Of a DNA stretch of 7,033 nt, positions 1-6,111 are shown piece by piece. The notes under the pieces are model-generated. The model was not told the origin of the DNA. It did no database searches and worked only from the letters and a program-made list of their open reading frames with translations. Positions within the stretch are counted from its first letter, which is position 1. Each line of letters starts with the position of its first letter. Both the position numbers and the translations under genes were made by a program. Origin of the DNA: JACZXQ01 sp036986155 (lineage in GTDB: Bacteria; Gemmatimonadota; Gemmatimonadetes; Longimicrobiales; Gaopeijiaceae). The stretch lies in assembly GCA_036986155.1 (NCBI GenBank), contig BTRA01000147.1, forward strand, positions 1-7,033, written 5' to 3'.

Positions 1-569
1 CCGAGTCCGTCATGTACCCGGAGGACCACTCGACTCGGGTGGAGGTCGACGGGCTCGGCTCCATCTTGGAGGGGGCGGTTCGCCCAGACTTCTTCGCAGG
101 GGTCGCCACCGTGGTAGCCAAGCTGCTTCTGCAGGTGTTGCCTGACGCAGCGTTTTTCGGCGAGAAGGATTTCCAGCAACTGAGAGTCGTACAGCGTATG
201 GTGCTGGACCTCGACGTGCCCGTCGAGATCGTTGGAGTTCCGACGGTTCGAGAGCCCGACGGCTTGGCCTTGTCGTCCCGCAACCTGTACCTGTCTGCGC
301 GAGAGCGCGAGATTGCTCCGGCCCTGTTCGCGACGCTGTCGGCGGTAGCTGAGGCGGTACGGGCTAGGGCTGATCCAGAGGAGCGGGAGCGTTGGGCCGC
401 ATCGGAACTACTTTCAGCGGGGTTCGACAAAGTGGACTACGTGGCCGTACGGGACGGGGCGACCTTAGGGCGCTATTTGGGCCCCGACGCAGCAGGGCAG
501 GGGCCCGGGCGGGTGCTCGCAGCAGCTCGGTTGGGAACGGCACGCTTGATCGACAACGTGGCCCTGTGA
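1..569 (+). CDS. panC: Pantothenate synthetase (pantoate--beta-alanine ligase), 3' part
   Basis: PanC joins pantoate to beta-alanine with ATP through a pantoyl-adenylate, the last step of pantothenate (vitamin B5) synthesis in the cytoplasm. The reading frame is open from the left edge (first full codon at 3) and ends at the TGA at 567-569, giving about 189 residues. Full-length PanC is about 280 residues, so the N-terminal third with the HIGH-type nucleotide motif lies outside the window; the ATG at 12 is internal. Family signatures visible in order are VMYP (9-20), LEGAVRPDFFAGV (near 67-105), GEKDFQQL (159-182), the IVGVPTVREPDGLALSSRN block ending at 284 with the KMSKS-like SSRN, and a C-terminal ARLIDNV. 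The Lys and Gln of GEKDFQQ are the conserved ATP/pantoate-binding residues of the family. Downstream, miaB starts 57 bases later on the same strand. Identification is certain; whether upstream genes such as panB or panD are adjacent cannot be seen. Confidence 0.97.
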   Translation, partial: ESVMYPEDHSTRVEVDGLGSILEGAVRPDFFAGVATVVAKLLLQVLPDAAFFGEKDFQQLRVVQRMVLDLDVPVEIVGVPTVREPDGLALSSRNLYLSAREREIAPALFATLSAVAEAVRARADPEERERWAASELLSAGFDKVDYVAVRDGATLGRYLGPDAAGQGPGRVLAAARLGTARLIDNVAL

Positions 570-591
570 AGGTGACGGGAAGAACGGCCTA

Positions 592-620
592 TTGATTTGT
601 CCCATACGCAGGACTTGAAT
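592..620 (+). promoter_or_regulatory. Possible sigma70-type promoter for miaB (leaderless?)
   Basis: TTGATT (592-597) and TTGAAT (615-620) are separated by 17 bases in the 57-base gap between panC and miaB. Each box matches 4 of 6 consensus positions (TTGACA, TATAAT). Transcription would begin about 6-7 bases after the -10 box, essentially at the miaB ATG (627), giving a message without a leader. The boxes are weak and could be chance. The idea gains some weight because miaB has no Shine-Dalgarno at a normal distance. Confidence 0.25.
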
Positions 621-626
621 TAGGGC

Positions 627-2003
627 ATGGACGGTTCCTATCGGAAGCGCGCGTACGTCGAGACCTACGGGTGCCAGATGAACATCAGTGATGGCGAGCT
701 GATGGAAGGCGTCCTCATGGCGGAGGGCTACGAAATCGTAGACACGCCGGAGGAGGCCGATGTCGTGCTGGTGAATACGTGCGCGATTCGTGAGCGCGCG
801 GAGCAGCGAGTGCTCGGACGGGTGTCCCAGCTCACGGGACTCAAGCGTGAGCGTCCTGACCTGGTGATCGGGGTCACCGGTTGCATGGCTCAGCGCATGG
901 GCAGAACTCTTCTCGAAAAGGCGCCGGACGTCGACTTGGTGATGGGACCCGATGGGTACCGCTCGCTGCCTGAGCGGCTAGCAGCCCTCGAGGGCCGGCG
1001 TTCGTGGATGTCCTCGGCCAAACGAAGGGGTCCTCAGCTGGCCGTACTCGAACTCGATTTCGGAGAGAACTACGAGGGCCTGGAGCAGCGCCGGACGTCC
1101 GACGTCTCGGCGTGGCTGCCGATACAGCGCGGCTGTGATCACCGCTGCACGTTCTGCATCGTGCCATACGTGCGGGGTCCCGAGAAGAATCGGGATCCTG
1201 CCGAGATCCTGCGGGAAGTCGAAGACATCGCCGCCTCCGGGGTCACTCAGGTGACGCTCCTCGGGCAGACCGTGAATTCGTATTCGGCCGGGGATTGGGA
1301 CTTCCCCCGGCTGCTCCGGGCCGTGGCTCGTACGCCCGGCATCCGACGCGTGCGCTTCCTGTCGCCGCACCCGAATGATGTCACGCCGGAGCTGGTCGAG
1401 GTGATGAGGTCCGAGCCTGCCGTGTGTGATCATCTCCATCTTCCCGCCCAGTCGGGGAACAGCCGCGTGCTCAAGCGCATGCTCAGGCGCCATACGGTGG
1501 AAAGCTACCTCGAGAAGGTCGAGATGGTGCGCGAAGCGATTCCCGATATCGCGGTGTCGACCGACATCATCGTCGCGTTCCCGGGTGAGACCGCCGAGGA
1601 GTTCGAGGATACGCTGAGTCTGATGCGGACGGTCCGGTTCGATGACGCGTTCACGTACAAGTTCTCGCCCCGGGAGGGCACTCCGGCCACACGAATGCCG
1701 GTGGAGGACTTCATCGCGCCGGACGAAGCGCAGGCCCGTCTGGAGCGCCTGATAGAGGTGTCCCGGGAGGTCCAGGCGGAGATCACCGCCTCTGAGTTGG
1801 GGCAGGTGGTGGAGGTGTTGGTGGAGAAGGAGGCCAGGACGGACGGCCAACTCCTTGGACGTACCGAGCGCAACAAGGTCGTGGCGTTCCCGGCCGACAC
1901 GATGCTGATCGGTACGTACCAGACCGTGAGGCTGGTCGCCACCACATCGGTCACGTTCATTGGAGAGCTTGTCGGTGATTCGGCGTTGGTGCAGTCGGCG
2001 TGA
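627..2003 (+). CDS. miaB: tRNA-2-methylthio-N6-dimethylallyladenosine synthase MiaB
   Basis: MiaB is a radical-SAM methylthiotransferase that converts i6A to ms2i6A at position 37 of tRNAs reading UNN codons, after MiaA adds the isopentenyl group. The 458-residue product has the family's three domains. An N-terminal UPF0004 domain (about 8-105) carries the three auxiliary-cluster cysteines C16 (YGCQMN), C52 (NTCAIRERA) and C86 (GCMAQR). The radical-SAM domain (about 160-380) carries C170, C174 and C177 of CDHRCTFC for the SAM-binding 4Fe-4S cluster, plus LLGQTVNSY and HLPAQSGNSRVLKRM. A C-terminal TRAM domain (about 388-450) binds RNA. The segment after the cluster reads YVRGPEKNRDP, where E. 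coli has TRGEEVSRP, a mild variant. The start is fixed: an in-frame TAG lies at 621-623, and no other start codon precedes the required YGC motif. The only purine tracts upstream are AGGA at 610-613 (13 bases away) and AGGG ending one base before ATG, neither well spaced. The stop overlaps the next start as GTGA. Confidence 0.97.
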   Translation: MDGSYRKRAYVETYGCQMNISDGELMEGVLMAEGYEIVDTPEEADVVLVNTCAIRERAEQRVLGRVSQLTGLKRERPDLVIGVTGCMAQRMGRTLLEKAPDVDLVMGPDGYRSLPERLAALEGRRSWMSSAKRRGPQLAVLELDFGENYEGLEQRRTSDVSAWLPIQRGCDHRCTFCIVPYVRGPEKNRDPAEILREVEDIAASGVTQVTLLGQTVNSYSAGDWDFPRLLRAVARTPGIRRVRFLSPHPNDVTPELVEVMRSEPAVCDHLHLPAQSGNSRVLKRMLRRHTVESYLEKVEMVREAIPDIAVSTDIIVAFPGETAEEFEDTLSLMRTVRFDDAFTYKFSPREGTPATRMPVEDFIAPDEAQARLERLIEVSREVQAEITASELGQVVEVLVEKEARTDGQLLGRTERNKVVAFPADTMLIGTYQTVRLVATTSVTFIGELVGDSALVQSA

Positions 2004-2317
2004 CCAGACTTCTCGGACCATTCGCCGTGTTGTTGGTCCTCATCCTGGCGGCTGTGTTCGCGTCCGCCAACGCCACGCAGCGCGTCACCCTCGACCTGGG
2101 CCTCTTCGTGCTGTACCGCGTGCCGATCACTGCGGTGGCGTTCGGGGGCCTGTTTGTCGGCATGGTCGTGATGCTGGTGGCGGGCATCAACTCCGACCTC
2201 AAGGTCCGCGGAATCCTACGTCGCCGGCTCGAGGAGGAGGATCGCGAGGAGCGCGCCCGCATCGACCGAGACCAGCAGGACCTGTTTCAGCCCGTATCCG
2301 AGGAGGATGACGAGTAA
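2000..2317 (+). CDS. Small LapA/DUF1049-like two-helix membrane protein
   Basis: A 105-residue inner-membrane protein with the layout of the LapA (YciS, DUF1049) domain. TM helix 1 is at about 5-24, followed by a short loop that begins with SAN and reads TLDLGLFVLYRVPI. TM helix 2 (about 43-63) has the glycine pattern GGLFVGMVV. A strongly charged tail (65-105) rich in Arg and Glu follows, probably a cytoplasmic helix, and ends in EEDDE. In E. coli, LapA works with LapB in controlling lipopolysaccharide synthesis. Whether this distant homologue does so is unknown, so no symbol is assigned. The GTG start at 2000 overlaps the miaB TGA by four bases (GTGA), with no clear Shine-Dalgarno, so translation is probably coupled to miaB. 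The family call rests on length, topology and the sequence between the helices. An unrelated two-helix protein is possible but less likely. Confidence 0.72.
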   Translation: MTRLLGPFAVLLVLILAAVFASANATQRVTLDLGLFVLYRVPITAVAFGGLFVGMVVMLVAGINSDLKVRGILRRRLEEEDREERARIDRDQQDLFQPVSEEDDE

Positions 2318-2345
2318 CTGATCTGCTCTCCGACGTCGTCATGAC

Positions 2346-4688
2346 GTGATTGCCCGGGCGCCGCCCGTTGCCGGTTTGGCCGCCGGCTTCGCGTTGGGTG
2401 TCGCCCTTCTGCCGCATGCCGGGTACCCCCGCGCTGCGGCCCTCTCGCTCACGATCCTTCTCCTGCTCGTTCAGCTATTTCGACGCCCACTGCTTTCGAC
2501 CTCCCTCATCCTCGCGGTCTCGGCGGGGGCGGCGGCCGGGTGGGTGAGCGCTGCCCGCAGCACCTTCGATTGCCGATGGTCACTGCCCGACGGGTTCTCG
2601 GGCGCGCTGGTCGGGAGGTTCACCGCCAGGCCCGGCGTGGGCGCCGCACCCTTCCGCGTCGTCTCGGGCTTCCCGCGAGGCTGCGCGGCGATTGTGCCGG
2701 CCAGGCTCGGGCGGGACGCGGAAGCTCCTGCCGTCGGGGTGACGGTACGAGCGCACGGGCGCTGGCTGACAACGCCCCGTCCGAGGAAAGGGCGGCCCGA
2801 CCTCGCGGGCGTTCTCTTCCTGGACTCGCTCGTGGTCGCCCGGGATCCCCCGGGAGCCACGATCCGACAGCGTATTCGGGCGAGGATGGTACGGTCTCGG
2901 GGCTCCCTGCAAGCCACGCTCCACACGTTGTTCCCGGAGACCGCCCCGCTCGCCGAGGCGCTCATTCTCGCAAGAAAGGAGAGCCTCACGCCAGAGCGCC
3001 GGGAGATCTTCGCGCGCTCGGGTACGGCTCACTTGTTAGCCATTTCGGGGTTCCACGTCGGCGTGCTCGCAGGTCTGATGATGGCACTCGCACGACTGGC
3101 GGGCGCGGGCCCGCGGCGAGCCACCTTCGCTGCAGCCCTTGGAGCATGGGCGTACGTGGCGTTCATCGGGGCGCCGGATGCTGCGAGCCGCGCCGCCCTT
3201 ATTCTCAGCCTCTTCGTCGTTGGCCGCCTCCTCGGCAGGCCGGTGTTGCCGTCGGGAGCCCTGGCCACCGCTTTCCTGCTCCTCTTGCTCGTGGATCCGG
3301 CCGCGCTCGGGCGCCCCGGTCTTCAACTTTCCTTCGCTGGTGCCGCGGGCCTGCTCTACGGCATGAAGCCCATTTCAGCGCTCCTGGCGCGGGGATGGAC
3401 CGGCAGAACGCCCTCGGTCGTGCGCACCGGCATCGCCGCGGGCGTTTCCGCGAGCTTGGCGACGCTGCCTCTGGTGGCGTGGCACTTCGACCGCGTGTCT
3501 TTGGTCGGAATCCCGGCCACCCTCATGGCGGCGCCCCTGGTTGCCCTCGCAATTCCGGGACTCCTCGCGGTGCTGCTCAGCGCGCCGGTGTGGCCGGGCT
3601 TCGCACGTTTCCTGGCGGGGGGTGTGGACCTGGTCCTGCGGGCGCTCGAGGTCGTGGTGAAGGCATGGGCCGGGTTGCCGTTCGCGTCGGTTTGGCTGCC
3701 GCGGTTATGGGTGGCCGGCGGCGTGCTCGGCGCAATTGTCGCCCTGTGGTACGTACGGAGGCGTTCCGACGTGGGCCGGCGGACACGGTTCGCGGTGGTG
3801 GTGTTGGGGTTGGCCGGAGGGTGGATCGGCTCTCCGATCGTCGGCTCCTGGGCCGGGGGCGACTCGGTCGAGTTCTTCTTCCTGGACGTGGGGCAGGGGG
3901 ACGCCATCGTGATTCGTTCGCCGAAGGGACGCTGGATACTCGTGGACGCCGGACCCCGCAGCCGTTCGTTCGACGCCGGCCGTCGGGTTGTCGTGCCCTT
4001 CTTGCGTCGTCACGGTGTGCGGCGCCTCGAGGCCCTGATCCTCACCCATCCCGACCTGGACCATATGGGTGGGGCAGCCGCGGTCATTGAGAACCTGAAC
4101 GTCGGCGTCGTGGTCGATCCGGCAACGGCCGTGGCGAAGGAGGAGTACGCGACCCTCTTGTCGGCGGCGGCGTCCGTCGGCGCCTCCTGGATGGGCGCTC
4201 GCGCAGGCACGCGTTTCGACCTGGACGGCGTTTCCGTCACGATCCTAGCCCCTGAGGCGGCGGGGACGGGCGCCGGGCGGACCGCGGGTGAGGACCTTGT
4301 CGCCTCCGGAGCCCCGATCGACGCCAACGAGCGGTCGGTCGTTCTCGAGCTCCGCTACGGCGCCTTCCGGGCCATCCTTACGGGTGACGCGCCGACCTCG
4401 GTGGAGCGTCGCCTCATCGCGGGGGCGGCCTCCGGGCCTCTACAGCTCCTCAAGGTCGGCCACCACGGCTCGGCGACTTCCACGTCGGCGGACGCGTTGG
4501 AGGTGTGGCGCCCGGCCGTGGCCGTGATCTCGGTAGGGGCACGAAACCGCTACCGACACCCAGCCCGGGAGGTGACGGACCGGCTCGAGCGGGCCGGGGC
4601 TTGGATTCTCCGTACCGACCGCGATGGCACGATCTCATTGCGAGGACGAAAGGATGGCAGCTACCGCATAACGACGGAACGGCGTTGA
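2346..4688 (+). CDS. comEC: ComEC/Rec2 family DNA internalization channel with metallo-beta-lactamase domain
   Basis: ComEC is the inner-membrane channel that brings single-stranded DNA into the cytoplasm during natural transformation. The 780-residue product has the full family architecture. Two or three N-terminal membrane helices (about 6-70) are followed by a soluble OB-like DUF4131 region (about 75-170). The polytopic Competence domain (about 200-500) includes HLLAISGFHVGVL (I233, G235, H237), DAASRAALIL (278 on) and LQLSF (326-330). The C-terminal metallo-beta-lactamase domain includes DVGQGD (514-519), THPDLDHMGG (H568, D570, D572, H573), LTGDA (D681) and GHHGS (705-709). These are the metal-binding positions proposed to give ComEC its nuclease activity. 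All are intact and there is no frameshift. The GTG at 2346 is the first possible start after an in-frame TGA at 2319-2321 and immediately precedes the first helix. No Shine-Dalgarno is visible. The gene follows the LapA-like gene by 28 bases, likely in one transcript. Confidence 0.95.
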   Translation: MIARAPPVAGLAAGFALGVALLPHAGYPRAAALSLTILLLLVQLFRRPLLSTSLILAVSAGAAAGWVSAARSTFDCRWSLPDGFSGALVGRFTARPGVGAAPFRVVSGFPRGCAAIVPARLGRDAEAPAVGVTVRAHGRWLTTPRPRKGRPDLAGVLFLDSLVVARDPPGATIRQRIRARMVRSRGSLQATLHTLFPETAPLAEALILARKESLTPERREIFARSGTAHLLAISGFHVGVLAGLMMALARLAGAGPRRATFAAALGAWAYVAFIGAPDAASRAALILSLFVVGRLLGRPVLPSGALATAFLLLLLVDPAALGRPGLQLSFAGAAGLLYGMKPISALLARGWTGRTPSVVRTGIAAGVSASLATLPLVAWHFDRVSLVGIPATLMAAPLVALAIPGLLAVLLSAPVWPGFARFLAGGVDLVLRALEVVVKAWAGLPFASVWLPRLWVAGGVLGAIVALWYVRRRSDVGRRTRFAVVVLGLAGGWIGSPIVGSWAGGDSVEFFFLDVGQGDAIVIRSPKGRWILVDAGPRSRSFDAGRRVVVPFLRRHGVRRLEALILTHPDLDHMGGAAAVIENLNVGVVVDPATAVAKEEYATLLSAAASVGASWMGARAGTRFDLDGVSVTILAPEAAGTGAGRTAGEDLVASGAPIDANERSVVLELRYGAFRAILTGDAPTSVERRLIAGAASGPLQLLKVGHHGSATSTSADALEVWRPAVAVISVGARNRYRHPAREVTDRLERAGAWILRTDRDGTISLRGRKDGSYRITTERR

Positions 4689-4713
4689 CCGCGTCCAGCG
4701 TCCCGATTATATC
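4685..4713 (+). promoter_or_regulatory. Predicted sigma70-type promoter of fbp
   Basis: TTGACC (4685-4690; 5 of 6 matches to TTGACA) and TATATC (4708-4713; 4 of 6 matches to TATAAT) are separated by the optimal 17 bases. Transcription would start near 4720, leaving a leader of about 55 bases before the fbp ATG. The TGA of comEC (4686-4688) lies inside the -35 box, so the promoter begins exactly where comEC ends. It is the best sigma70-type match I found in the gaps between genes. Confidence 0.55.
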
Positions 4714-4747
4714 CTTCGCATCCGCAGTAGCCATCCGATTTCGTCGG

Positions 4748-4759
4748 CCGGGTGCCCGG
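4748..4759. repeat. Inverted repeat in the fbp leader
   Basis: CCGGG TG CCCGG is a perfect inverted repeat, able to fold as CCGG with a GTGC loop. It lies in the predicted fbp leader, 16 bases upstream of the ATG and about 28 bases after the predicted transcription start. It could be a small hairpin or a repressor site, or chance in GC-rich DNA. It also overlaps the GTG at 4752 that is the alternative upstream start of fbp. Confidence 0.3.
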
Positions 4760-4775
4760 TGCGCCCAGAGAAGCC

Positions 4776-5789
4776 ATGACCGAAAAGCACGTCGTCACGC
4801 TCGAACGGCACATCATCCAGGACGAGCGGAGTCATAAGGACGCCACGGGGGCATTCAGCAACATACTGCACAGCATCGCCCTGGCTGCCAAGATCATTTC
4901 CCGAGAGGTCAACAAGGCTGGGCTCGTCGATGTCTTGGGCGCCACGGGGGACACGAACGTCCAGGGCGAGTCGGTGCAGAAGCTCGACCTTTATGCCCAG
5001 GAAGTCATCTACAACGCGATGGACCATTCCGGTCACTTGTGCTGCATGGTGTCGGAGGAGTCCGAACAGATCCTGCCCATCCCCAAAGCCTTCCCGAAGG
5101 GGGAGTACGTTCTGGTGTTCGATCCGTTGGATGGATCGTCCAACATCGACGTCAACGTCTCGATCGGCACGATCTTTTCAATCCACCGCAAGGTCTCGGG
5201 CGGCGAAGACGGGACGATGGAAGACTGCCTTCAGGCCGGATGTCAGCAACTCGCTGCCGGATACGTGCTCTACGGCTCGTCTACGATGCTGGTCTATACC
5301 AGCGGGGTGGGAGTACATGGGTTCACCCTGGACCCCTCGATCGGTGAGTTCCTGCTAAGCCACCGGAACATCCGCCTTCCGGACCCGGGTGCGCTTCTCT
5401 ATTCCGTCAACGAGGCCTATTATCCCCGCTGGTCCGTGGGCCAACAGAAGCTCATGCAGCATTTCAAGGGCCTCAGCGACGACTCCGGCCCGAGCTATAG
5501 TTCCAGGTACATTGGTTCCTTGGTAGCGGACTTCCACCGCACGCTCCTGAAGGGAGGGATCTTCATGTATCCTGCTGACTCGAAGAATCCAAACGGCAAA
5601 TTACGGTTGCTTTACGAGGCCGCTCCGATGGCCATGATATGTGAACAAGCCGGTGGAAAAGCCTCAAATGGGGTTGGATCGATTCTCAATCTCAAACCCG
5701 AGGGCCTTCATCAAAGGACCCCGCTTTATATCGGCTCATCCCACCTCGTGGAGCTGGCCGAGTCGTACTTAGCCGAGAGTGACGCCTAA
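4776..5789 (+). CDS. fbp: Class I fructose-1,6-bisphosphatase
   Basis: FBPase removes the 1-phosphate of fructose 1,6-bisphosphate, the committed step of gluconeogenesis, in the cytoplasm. The 337-residue product matches class I enzymes (about 330-340) along its full length. Metal and catalytic residues are present: E94-E95 (SEES), DPLDGSSNID with D116 and D119, and E281 in LRLLYEAAPMA. Substrate-binding blocks are N212, SRYIGSLVADFHR (R244, Y245) and K275. The AMP-site region departs from the mammalian and E. coli pattern: TGAFS at 24-28 instead of TGExT, and E110 where Lys is usual before Tyr. Two cysteines, C151 and C156, sit in the loop before AAGY. I chose the ATG at 4776 over an in-frame GTG at 4752 because it gives the normal family N-terminus and has a purine run (AGAG, 4767-4770) five bases upstream. 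GC content is visibly lower than in comEC. The gene has its own likely promoter at 4685-4713. No T-tract terminator follows. Confidence 0.96.
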   Translation: MTEKHVVTLERHIIQDERSHKDATGAFSNILHSIALAAKIISREVNKAGLVDVLGATGDTNVQGESVQKLDLYAQEVIYNAMDHSGHLCCMVSEESEQILPIPKAFPKGEYVLVFDPLDGSSNIDVNVSIGTIFSIHRKVSGGEDGTMEDCLQAGCQQLAAGYVLYGSSTMLVYTSGVGVHGFTLDPSIGEFLLSHRNIRLPDPGALLYSVNEAYYPRWSVGQQKLMQHFKGLSDDSGPSYSSRYIGSLVADFHRTLLKGGIFMYPADSKNPNGKLRLLYEAAPMAMICEQAGGKASNGVGSILNLKPEGLHQRTPLYIGSSHLVELAESYLAESDA

Positions 5790-5861
5790 ACAGGCGCCTG
5801 AATACCGAAAACACGCCGAAGATTGGGAGAATACAAGCGGTTTCGAACCCTATTGGGCGCA

Positions 5862-5921
5862 GTCGGATTCCCGAACGGGATGCCGGGCCTCGGAAATCTG
5901 AGGAATTCGGCGAAATCCGAC
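5862..5921. repeat. Nested inverted repeats, possible activator site or structured RNA
   Basis: An outer perfect 8-base inverted repeat, GTCGGATT (5862-5869) with AATCCGAC (5914-5921), encloses two further stems. The first is CCC GAAC GGG (5870-5879). The second is GCCG (5882-5885) with CGGC (5908-5911), enclosing CCTCGG AAAT CTGAGG (5888-5903, one G-U pair). As RNA it could fold as a compact three-way junction with two-base linkers (5880-5881, 5912-5913). As DNA it lies about 94-153 bases upstream of the predicted sigma54 start site, where enhancer-binding proteins normally bind. Pairing was checked base by base; function is inference. Confidence 0.4.
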
Positions 5922-5936
5922 AGAGTTCCGAGATAA

Positions 5937-5964
5937 TTGAATTAGCGTAACTCTTTATTGTAAA
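5937..5964 (+). promoter_or_regulatory. Weak alternative sigma70-type promoter
   Basis: TTGAAT (5937-5942), 16 bases, then TGTAAA (5959-5964) in the AT-rich stretch; each box matches 4 of 6 consensus positions. It could provide basal transcription of the lipoprotein gene, or it may simply reflect the AT-rich bend between an enhancer and the sigma54 promoter. Confidence 0.22.
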
Positions 5965-5988
5965 ACGCTTTAGACGCATGTTCCATTG

Positions 5989-6004
5989 TGGCACGCGGCT
6001 TGCT
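5989..6004 (+). promoter_or_regulatory. Sigma54 (RpoN) -24/-12 promoter
   Basis: TGGCAC (5989-5994), five bases, TTGCT (6000-6004) matches the sigma54 consensus TGGCAC-N5-TTGCW at every specified position. The diagnostic GG (5990-5991) and GC (6002-6003) have the required 10 bases between them. This predicts +1 at about 6015 and a leader of about 106 bases before the lipoprotein ATG. Such promoters need an ATP-dependent enhancer-binding protein, usually bound 80-150 bases upstream. The nested inverted repeats at 5862-5921 fall in that zone and an AT-rich segment lies between. No gene for sigma54 or an activator is in the window. Confidence 0.75.
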
Positions 6005-6106
6005 GATCTCCCTGCGGTGCGGCACGCCCCCGAAATTGTGGAAAACTGGGCGGCCCAAGACCTGGAAAATCGTTAGTTAGTGCAGTAAAACCGACACAAC
6101 CCCAAC

Positions 6107-6111
6107 AGGAG
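6107..6111 (+). promoter_or_regulatory. Shine-Dalgarno of the lipoprotein gene
   Basis: AGGAG, nine bases before the ATG at 6121, is the clearest ribosome binding site in the window and fixes this start. It lies in the loop of a possible weak hairpin formed by CCGAC (6091-6095) and GTCGG (6116-6120), directly before the ATG. Confidence 0.75.

Noticed and set aside
88..105. Phe instead of His in the RPxxF block of PanC as a loss of function
   Set aside because: RPGFF-type variants occur in otherwise normal PanC proteins, as I recall, and the Lys/Gln and SSRN motifs are intact.
978..2021. Long antisense open frame (347 codons) opposite miaB
   Set aside because: It is the mirror of a certain gene in GC-rich DNA; the product is Arg/His-rich with no recognisable domain.
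2540..4090. 516-codon + strand frame inside comEC
   Set aside because: Out-of-frame shadow of comEC; the comEC frame has all family motifs, while this one is Arg/Gly-rich without any.
4752..4775. GTG at 4752 as an eight-residue N-terminal extension of fbp
   Set aside because: The ATG at 4776 gives the normal class I FBPase N-terminus and has the better upstream purine run; the GTG sits inside a palindrome.
5783..5800. Terminator at the end of fbp (CGCCT AAAC AGGCG, or palindrome CAGGCGCCTG)
   Set aside because: The stem is only five pairs, overlaps the stop codon, and has no T-run after it.
5836..5852. tRNA T-arm-like GGTTTCGAACC
   Set aside because: The flanking bases do not form a five-pair T stem and no acceptor, D or anticodon arm is nearby; it is just a short hairpin.
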